Shown here: piece by piece, positions 19,547 through 24,756 of the stretch
Numbering within the stretch: the first letter of the stretch is position 1
Layout of the letters: each line of letters opens with the position of its first letter
Assembly (NCBI GenBank): GCA_011391285.1
Contig: JAABQU010000225.1
Span: forward strand, 1-24,756
From: Thiobacillus sp.
Lineage (GTDB): Bacteria > Pseudomonadota > Gammaproteobacteria > Burkholderiales > Thiobacillaceae
Direction: 5' to 3'
Length of the DNA: 24,756 bases
Notes under the pieces: generated by a model
The model's input: only the letters and a program-made list of their open reading frames with translations
What the model was told of the DNA's origin: nothing
The model's database searches: none
Program-made: the position numbers and the translations under genes

Positions 19547-20742
19547 GCGCGCAGGGCTTCCAGGTAGGCGCCGGCAACGCTGCGCGCCCGGCGGTCGGCA
19601 TCGAGCAGATCGTCCAGGGTGTCTGCGCTGCCGCCTGCCAGTTTGTCTAGGGTATGCGCAATGCTGGCGGCAATGGCGCTGAACGGCACCGCCCCGTCGA
19701 GAAAGCGCGCGACCGCGACTTCGTTGGCCGCATTCAGCACCGCCGCGGCACTGCCGCCTGCGGCGAGGGCGTCGAACGCCAGCTGCAGGCAGGGAAAGCG
19801 CGCGGTGTCCGGGGCCTCGAAGGTGAGCTGTTTTCCCATCAGTTCCAGCGCCGACACGCCGGCGTCGATGCGCTCGGGGAATCCCAGCGCATAGGCAATC
19901 GGCGTGCGCATGTCGGGCGTGCCCATCTGCGCGATCACCGAGCCGTCGGCGTATTCGACCATCGAATGCACGATGCTCTGCGGATGCACCACTACCTTGA
20001 TCTGCTCCGGACGCGCATTGAACAGCCAGCGCGCCTCGATGACTTCCAGCCCCTTGTTCATCAGGCTCGCCGAGTCAACCGAGATCTTCTTGCCCATCAC
20101 CCAGTTGGGATGCGCCACGGCCTGCGCGGGGGTGGCGGCGGCGATGGCCTCGGCCGACAGGGTGCGGAACGGGCCGCCGGAGGCGGTGAGCCACAGCGCC
20201 CTGACCCCGGCCTGCTGGAAGTCGCCGCTAAAGTCGCGCGGCAACGACTGGAAGATCGCGTTGTGCTCGGAGTCGATCGGCAGCAGTTCGGCGCCGCTGG
20301 CGGCGATGGCGTCCATGAACAGCTGGCCGGACACCACCAGCGTTTCCTTGTTGGCGAGCAATATGCGCTTGCCCGCCTGCGCCGCCGCCAGCGTGGCCGG
20401 CAGCCCGGCCGCGCCGACGATCGCCGCCATCAGAGTGTCAACCTCGGGTGCGGTCGCTACCTGGGTCAGGGCGTCGGCGCCTTCCAGCACTTCGACCGCC
20501 AACCCTTCGGCCGCCATCCGAACGCGCAGCGCCGCCGCTGCACCCGGCTCGCTCATCACCGCGAAGCGCGGACGATGGGTACGGCACTGTTCGAGCATGC
20601 GATCGACTTGCGTGGCGCCGGTCAGCGCGAAGACTTCGAAACGCTCGGGATGGCGCGCCACCACATCGAGCGTGTTGACGCCGATGGTACCGGTGGCGCC
20701 GAGGATGGTGAGCACGCGCGGCTTCAGAGTGTTTGGTTTCAT
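19543..20742 (-). CDS. dxr: 1-deoxy-D-xylulose 5-phosphate reductoisomerase
   Basis: Dxr makes 2-C-methyl-D-erythritol 4-phosphate with NADPH, the committed step of the MEP isoprenoid pathway. The 399 residues contain the NADPH-binding [14 protein letters not shown] (15-28), the metal ligands D157 and E159 in [18 protein letters not shown] (188-193 region), H211 in AHPNW and E233 in [12 protein letters not shown]. The frame stays open far upstream, but the ATG at 20742 gives the standard length and overlaps the cdsA stop as ATGA. Its products feed UppS, encoded two genes upstream. Confidence 0.97.
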   Translation of the reverse strand: MKPNTLKPRVLTILGATGTIGVNTLDVVARHPERFEVFALTGATQVDRMLEQCRTHRPRFAVMSEPGAAAALRVRMAAEGLAVEVLEGADALTQVATAPEVDTLMAAIVGAAGLPATLAAAQAGKRILLANKETLVVSGQLFMDAIAASGAELLPIDSEHNAIFQSLPRDFSGDFQQAGVRALWLTASGGPFRTLSAEAIAAATPAQAVAHPNWVMGKKISVDSASLMNKGLEVIEARWLFNARPEQIKVVVHPQSIVHSMVEYADGSVIAQMGTPDMRTPIAYALGFPERIDAGVSALELMGKQLTFEAPDTARFPCLQLAFDALAAGGSAAAVLNAANEVAVARFLDGAVPFSAIAASIAHTLDKLAGGSADTLDDLLDADRRARSVAGAYLEALRA

Positions 20743-21545
20743 ACGGCGCGCTCCACCCACATCAGCATGCCGGTTGCAACCGGCAGGGTGGATGTGAGGG
20801 CGTCGATGCGATCGAGCACGCCGCCGTGGCCAGGCAGGATGCGGCCGCTGTCCTTCATGCCAGAGACGCGCTTGATCCAGGATTCGAACAGGTCGCCCAG
20901 CACCGACACGTAAAGCAGTGCTGCCACCATGAGAAGCAGAGACAGCAGCGGCATCCCGGCCAGCAGGCTCAGGATGCCGGCATACAGCGCGAGCCCGGCG
21001 AGCGCCCCGGCCACGCCTTCCCAGGTCTTGCCGGGACTGATGGCGGGCGCGAGCTTGTGACGGCCGAACTGGCGGCCTGCGAAATAAGCAGCCGTGTCGG
21101 CGATCCAGACGATCGCCATCACCCCCAGCAGGACGCTGGGGCCGCGCCCATGCAGATACAGCAGCGCTGCCCAGGTCGGCAGCAGCACCACGACGCCGAC
21201 GGCAGCGCGCACGAACACCTGTTCCGCATGCCATTTGCCCAACAGCCACAACGGCACGACAAGCAGCCAGAAGGCGATGGCCAACAGGATCAGCGCTGTC
21301 TGGATTGCCGGCCAGTCCGCGGCGAGCCCAAAGGGCAGTGCCAGCGCACCGAGCGCCAGCAGCGCCGCATAGGCACGCGCAGACAGCGGCGGGAAATGGC
21401 TCAGGCGCGCCCATTCGAAAGCGGCGACGCCAACGACCCCCGCCATCAGGAGCGCCCACAACCACGCAGGCGCCCACAATACGGCAGGCACGAACACCGC
21501 GAGCAACAGCATGGCGGTGAGCACCCGGCTGGCGAGTGGTGTCAT
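20739..21545 (-). CDS. cdsA: Phosphatidate cytidylyltransferase
   Basis: CdsA makes CDP-diacylglycerol from phosphatidate and CTP in the inner membrane, the branch point for phospholipids. The 268-residue protein has about seven to eight hydrophobic helices. The family signature lies near the C-terminus: [17 protein letters not shown] (217-233), then [13 protein letters not shown] (238-250). ATG 21545 is preferred over longer starts, because the frame upstream runs antisense-like through the end of uppS. A weak AGGG site precedes it. The uppS stop is 22 bases upstream. Confidence 0.95.
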   Translation of the reverse strand: MTPLASRVLTAMLLLAVFVPAVLWAPAWLWALLMAGVVGVAAFEWARLSHFPPLSARAYAALLALGALALPFGLAADWPAIQTALILLAIAFWLLVVPLWLLGKWHAEQVFVRAAVGVVVLLPTWAALLYLHGRGPSVLLGVMAIVWIADTAAYFAGRQFGRHKLAPAISPGKTWEGVAGALAGLALYAGILSLLAGMPLLSLLLMVAALLYVSVLGDLFESWIKRVSGMKDSGRILPGHGGVLDRIDALTSTLPVATGMLMWVERAV

Positions 21546-21567
21546 CGATTCGGTGCCCTGTATAGCG

Positions 21568-22314
21568 TCACGAGGGAGTCTGCACCTGCTCGCTGGTACG
21601 GCCAAAGCGGCGTTCGCGGGTGCGATAGGACGCGATCGCCTGATCCAGCGCCGTCGCGTCGAAATCGGGCCACAGCGTGTCGGTGAAATACAGTTCCGTA
21701 TAGGCCAGCTGCCACAGCAGGAAATTGCTGATGCGCTGCTCGCCACCGGTGCGGATGAACAGGTCCGGCTCTGGCATGTCGGCCATGCTCAGGTGCTGGA
21801 CCAGCGCCGCTTCATCCACCGCTTCAGGCGCCACACCGGCAGCCATCAGCTTCTTCACGGCCTGCACGATATCCCAGCGACCGCCGTAGTTGGCCGCCAC
21901 GGTAAAGGTAAGCCGGGTGTTGTTGCGCGTCAGCGCCTCGGCGTCGCGGATCAGCGTCTGGATGCGCTCGGAAAAACCCGACAGGTCGCCGATCACGCGA
22001 AAGCGGATGTCGTTTTCGTGCAGGCGTGCGACTTCATTCTCCAGCGCGCGCAGGAACAGTTCCATCAAGAGCGTGACTTCTTCCTGCGGACGCCGCCAGT
22101 TCTCAGAACTGAAGGCAAATACGGTGAGGTGCGACACGCCGCGCTCGGCGCAGCTGCGGATCACCCCGCGCAACGCCTCGACCCCCTTGCGGTGGCCGGC
22201 AACGCGCGGCATCAGCCGGCGCTTCGCCCAGCGCCCATTGCCATCCATGATGATGGCGACGTGTCGCGGCACATCGGAAGTTTCTGGAATCGCTTGCTTG
22301 GTCAGGGTCGACAC
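21568..22314 (-). CDS. uppS: Undecaprenyl diphosphate synthase (cis-prenyltransferase)
   Basis: UppS elongates farnesyl diphosphate with isopentenyl units to the C55 carrier used for peptidoglycan and O-antigen. The 248 residues include the catalytic D24 in [16 protein letters not shown] at 68-73 and the C-terminal [15 protein letters not shown] segment typical of the family. The start appears to be GTG at 22314; no ATG gives a plausible N-terminus before [10 protein letters not shown]. It is separated by 11 bases from the frr stop. The length is typical. Confidence 0.96.
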   Translation of the reverse strand: MSTLTKQAIPETSDVPRHVAIIMDGNGRWAKRRLMPRVAGHRKGVEALRGVIRSCAERGVSHLTVFAFSSENWRRPQEEVTLLMELFLRALENEVARLHENDIRFRVIGDLSGFSERIQTLIRDAEALTRNNTRLTFTVAANYGGRWDIVQAVKKLMAAGVAPEAVDEAALVQHLSMADMPEPDLFIRTGGEQRISNFLLWQLAYTELYFTDTLWPDFDATALDQAIASYRTRERRFGRTSEQVQTPS

Positions 22315-22325
22315 GCAGGTTCCGC

Positions 22326-22895
22326 TCAGACCGCGAGCAGGTCTTTCTCTTTTTCGGCCAGCATCTTGTCGATTTCGCCGATGAACTTGTCGGTCAGCTT
22401 CTGCACCTCATCCTGGGTGCGGCGCTCCTCGTCCTCGGTCGCGGTCTTGGCCTTGACCATGTCTTTCACGGTGCCATTGGCATCGCGGCGGATATTGCGC
22501 ACTGCAACCCGCGCGCCTTCGGCTTCGTTGCGCACCACCTTGATCAGGTCGCGGCGACGCTCCTCGGTCAGCGAGGGCATCGGCACCCGGATGATGTCGC
22601 CATAGGTGGACGGGTTGAGGCCGAGGTCGGAATCGCGGATGGCCTTCTCGACCTTGGCGACCATGTTCTTTTCCCACGGCTGCACGCCGAGGGTGCGGCT
22701 GTCGACCAGCGACACGTTGGCCACCTGCGGGATCGCGGTCGGGTTGCCGTAGTAATCGACCATGACGTGGTCGAGGATGCCGGTGTGAGCACGCCCGGTG
22801 CGCACCTTGGCCAGATCGTTTTTCAACGCTTCCAGCGTCTTGCCCATTTTCTGTTCAGCGGACTGCTTGATGTCGGCGATGGTGGTTTCAGCCAT
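22326..22895 (-). CDS. frr: Ribosome recycling factor
   Basis: RRF splits the post-termination ribosome together with EF-G. The 189-residue protein is slightly longer than the usual 185. It contains [23 protein letters not shown] (in the 29-51 region), the first long helix and hinge of the tRNA-like fold, and ends with the helix region [22 protein letters not shown]. The ATG at 22895 has AGGA upstream with good spacing. It follows pyrH after 21 bases, as in most bacteria. Confidence 0.97.
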   Translation of the reverse strand: MAETTIADIKQSAEQKMGKTLEALKNDLAKVRTGRAHTGILDHVMVDYYGNPTAIPQVANVSLVDSRTLGVQPWEKNMVAKVEKAIRDSDLGLNPSTYGDIIRVPMPSLTEERRRDLIKVVRNEAEGARVAVRNIRRDANGTVKDMVKAKTATEDEERRTQDEVQKLTDKFIGEIDKMLAEKEKDLLAV

Positions 22896-22916
22896 ATCAA
22901 TTCCTCAACTTAAAGA

Positions 22917-23633
22917 TCACGAACTCAAGGTCACCCGCGTGCCTTCGTCCTCGCCCATCACCACGCGCTTCAGTGCGCCGGGCTTGAAGACATTGAACAC
23001 GACAAGGTTCAGATTCTGTTCGCGGCACAGGGCAAAAGCGGCGGTATCGAGCACCGCGAGATTGTTGGCGATCGCCTCGTCGAAACTCAGCGTCTCATAG
23101 CGACGGGCCGTTGCATCCTTCTTCGGGTCGGCGGTGTAGACGCCGTCGACCTTGGTTGCCTTCAGCAGCAGGTCGGCGCCGATCTCGGCCGCACGCAGGG
23201 CCGCGGCGGTATCGGTGGTAAAGAACGGGTTGCCCGTTCCACCCCCGAAAATCACCACGCGCCGCGCCTCAAGATGCCGTACCGCCGCATCCCGATCGAA
23301 ATCGTCACCGACATGGGCGATGCTGACGGCCGTTTGCACCCGCGCATCGACACCCGCCTGCTGCAGCGCATCCTTCAGTGCCAGCGCATTCATCACCGTC
23401 GCCAGCATGCCCATCGAGTCCGCGCTGGCGCGGTTCATTCCCGACAAGGCGCCGGTGGCGCCGCGGAACAGGTTGCCGCCGCCGACCACGATACCGACCT
23501 GCACGCCCAGTGCCACCACCTCGCGAATCTGACCGACGAAGCCGGCCATGGTTTCAGCGTGATAGCCAAAACTGTCCGGCCCCATCAGGGCCTCGCCGGA
23601 CAGCTTCAGCAGGATACGTCGGGCAGGCGCCAT
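22917..23633 (-). CDS. pyrH: Uridylate kinase
   Basis: PyrH phosphorylates UMP to UDP and is the hexameric bacterial UMP kinase of the amino acid kinase fold. The 238 residues start with the phosphate-binding KLSGEAL (10-16), followed by [12 protein letters not shown] (about 47-58) and [19 protein letters not shown] in the nucleotide site. Family members are feedback-inhibited by UTP. The ATG at 23633 lies five bases after the tsf stop. No strong ribosome site fits in the gap, so coupling to tsf translation is likely. Confidence 0.97.
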   Translation of the reverse strand: MAPARRILLKLSGEALMGPDSFGYHAETMAGFVGQIREVVALGVQVGIVVGGGNLFRGATGALSGMNRASADSMGMLATVMNALALKDALQQAGVDARVQTAVSIAHVGDDFDRDAAVRHLEARRVVIFGGGTGNPFFTTDTAAALRAAEIGADLLLKATKVDGVYTADPKKDATARRYETLSFDEAIANNLAVLDTAAFALCREQNLNLVVFNVFKPGALKRVVMGEDEGTRVTLSS

Positions 23634-23638
23634 TCCGG

Positions 23639-24511
23639 TCAGACCTTGGAAGCGGCAGCCACTTCAGCGGCGAAGTCGGACACCTTCTTCTCGATGCCCT
23701 CGCCCACCACGTACATCATGAAGCCGTGGCACTGCGAATTCTTCGACTTCAGCACCTGCTCGACGGTCTGCTTGTCGTCCTTGACAAAGGGTTGCGACAG
23801 CAGGGTGACTTCCTTGAGGAATTTCTGCACGGTGCCTTCGGCAATCTTTTCCAGCATGGCTTCCGGCTTGCCGGCTTCCTTGGCCTTCTCGATCGCGACG
23901 CGACGCTCGGTATCGATCAGGTCGGCCGACACACCGGAGGCATCCAGCGATTTCGGCTTGGACGCCGCAATGTGCATGGCGACGTCGCGCGCGAGCGCCT
24001 CGTCACCGGTCACGTCGACCAGCACGCCGATCTTGCCGCTGTGGATGTAACTGGCGAACTTGCCCTGGCCATCGAGGCGCACGAAGCGGCGCACCGACAT
24101 GTTTTCGCCGATCTTGCCAACCAGTTCGGTACGGAAGGATTCCACCGTACCGCCCATGTAGGGCAGCGCGGACAGCGCGGCGACGTCGGCCGGCTTCTGG
24201 GTCAGCACCATCTCGGCCAGCGCGTTGGACAGCGCCAGGAAATCGTCGTTCTTCGCGACGAAGTCCGTTTCACAGTTGACTTCGACCATGGCAGCCGACT
24301 TGCCGTCGGCACTGATGGCAATGGTCACCACGCCTTCGGCGGCGACGCGGCCGGCGCTCTTGGCAGCCTTGTTGCCGAAGCGCACGCGCAGGATTTCTTC
24401 CGCCTTCTGCATGTCGCCGCAAGCTTCCGTCAGCGCCTTCTTGCAATCCATCATCGGCGCGTCGGTTTTTTCGCGCAGTTCCTTGACCATGCCTGCAGTG
24501 ATTTCTGCCAT
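23639..24511 (-). CDS. tsf: Elongation factor Ts
   Basis: EF-Ts exchanges GDP for GTP on EF-Tu. The 290 residues start with the UBA-like domain ([20 protein letters not shown], 1-20) followed by [15 protein letters not shown] at 82-89 is the motif that inserts into EF-Tu near its Mg2+ site. The core and C-terminal module follow, including VGEGIEKK near the end. The ATG at 24511 has AGGAGC five bases upstream. It follows rpsB after a spacer holding two hairpins. Confidence 0.97.
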   Translation of the reverse strand: MAEITAGMVKELREKTDAPMMDCKKALTEACGDMQKAEEILRVRFGNKAAKSAGRVAAEGVVTIAISADGKSAAMVEVNCETDFVAKNDDFLALSNALAEMVLTQKPADVAALSALPYMGGTVESFRTELVGKIGENMSVRRFVRLDGQGKFASYIHSGKIGVLVDVTGDEALARDVAMHIAASKPKSLDASGVSADLIDTERRVAIEKAKEAGKPEAMLEKIAEGTVQKFLKEVTLLSQPFVKDDKQTVEQVLKSKNSQCHGFMMYVVGEGIEKKVSDFAAEVAAASKV

Positions 24512-24545
24512 TTCGTGCTCCTATCCAGTTTCTTCAATACAGAAA

Positions 24546-24563
24546 GAGGGGCAGACGCCCCTC
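24546..24563 (-). terminator. Hairpin with U-rich tail between rpsB and tsf
   Basis: On the minus strand, GAGGGGC, a four-base loop and GCCCCTC form a perfect seven-base-pair stem, followed by TTTCT. It lies 34 bases before the tsf start. The shape is that of an intrinsic terminator or attenuator, but the tail is short, so it probably reduces rather than stops transcription into tsf. Confidence 0.5.
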
Positions 24564-24576
24564 CTCAAAATCCGCT

Positions 24577-24597
24577 CGCCGGAACGCAGTTCCGGCG
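24577..24597 (-). repeat. Perfect inverted repeat after the rpsB stop
   Basis: CGCCGGAAC and GTTCCGGCG form a nine-base-pair perfect stem with a three-base loop, 18 bases after the rpsB stop. There is no U-run directly after it. It may be an mRNA-stabilising or processing hairpin acting together with the second hairpin 13 bases further on. Confidence 0.55.
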
Positions 24598-24615
24598 ATG
24601 TTGCTTGCGTCGTGT

Positions 24616-24756
24616 TTAGTCGGCAGCAGGTGCCGCTTCTTCTTCCACCTCGATGAACTCTTCGCCGCCGACGAGTTCACTGATGACCTGGGCACGACCT
24701 TCCAGCGCCGCATCGGCCATGCCACGGGCGTACAGGCGAATCGCGCGAGCCGAGTC
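24616..24756 (-). CDS. rpsB: Ribosomal protein S2, C-terminal part (partial)
   Basis: The last 46 codons are visible before a TAA at 24618-24616; the rest lies beyond the right edge. The peptide contains [20 protein letters not shown], the typical S2 C-terminal helix, followed by an acidic Glu/Ala-rich tail ending APAAD. S2 is part of the 30S head and is encoded directly upstream of tsf in nearly all bacteria, which confirms the call. Confidence 0.92.
   Translation of the reverse strand, partial: DSARAIRLYARGMADAALEGRAQVISELVGGEEFIEVEEEAAPAAD

Overview
The window is high-GC chromosomal DNA from a betaproteobacterium. The conserved block rpsB-tsf-pyrH-frr-uppS-cdsA-dxr-rseP-bamA-skp-lpxD-fabZ-lpxA-lpxB-rnhB, and a succinyl-CoA synthetase / NAD synthetase / PII cluster, suggest a Thiobacillus-like or related chemolithotrophic lineage; the genus is an inference from general resemblance, not from a search.

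Layout. (1) 1-85: one end of an IS3-group insertion sequence whose transposase runs out of the window to the left; 86-193 holds no gene I can support. (2) 194-4202, minus strand: sucC-sucD-nadE-PII gene, joined by four-base overlaps or a very short gap and closed by a probable hairpin terminator. (3) 4213-9456, plus strand: a tightly packed four-gene unit made of a FemAB-like (COG3146/DUF482 type) transferase, a small four-helix membrane protein, an 844-residue fusion of a membrane di-iron fatty acid hydroxylase/sterol desaturase domain to a GH3-type acyl-acid amido synthetase, and a dipeptide-epimerase-like enolase-superfamily enzyme. This is the most unusual part and looks like an uncharacterised route to an amino-acid- or peptide-conjugated lipid or acid. 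(4) 9493-10888: a Na+/Ca2+-exchanger-like membrane protein and a thioredoxin-like protein, head to head with overlapping start codons. (5) 10896-24756, minus strand: a CopD-like membrane protein at the 3' end of the large housekeeping operon, which begins to the right of the window at rpsB.

How the genes work together. The large operon links translation (rpsB, tsf, frr), UMP phosphorylation (pyrH), isoprenoid carrier and phospholipid precursor synthesis (dxr, uppS, cdsA), envelope stress proteolysis (rseP), outer-membrane protein assembly (bamA, skp) and lipid A synthesis (lpxD, fabZ, lpxA, lpxB), ending in rnhB. Nine gene junctions in the window are ATGA or GTGA overlaps, which implies extensive translational coupling. 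The sucCD-nadE-PII group joins a TCA-cycle step, glutamine-dependent NAD synthesis and the 2-oxoglutarate/ATP sensor PII. No tRNA, rRNA or CRISPR array was seen. No gap longer than 300 bases lacks a gene; the longest non-coding stretch is about 190 bases (23-211).
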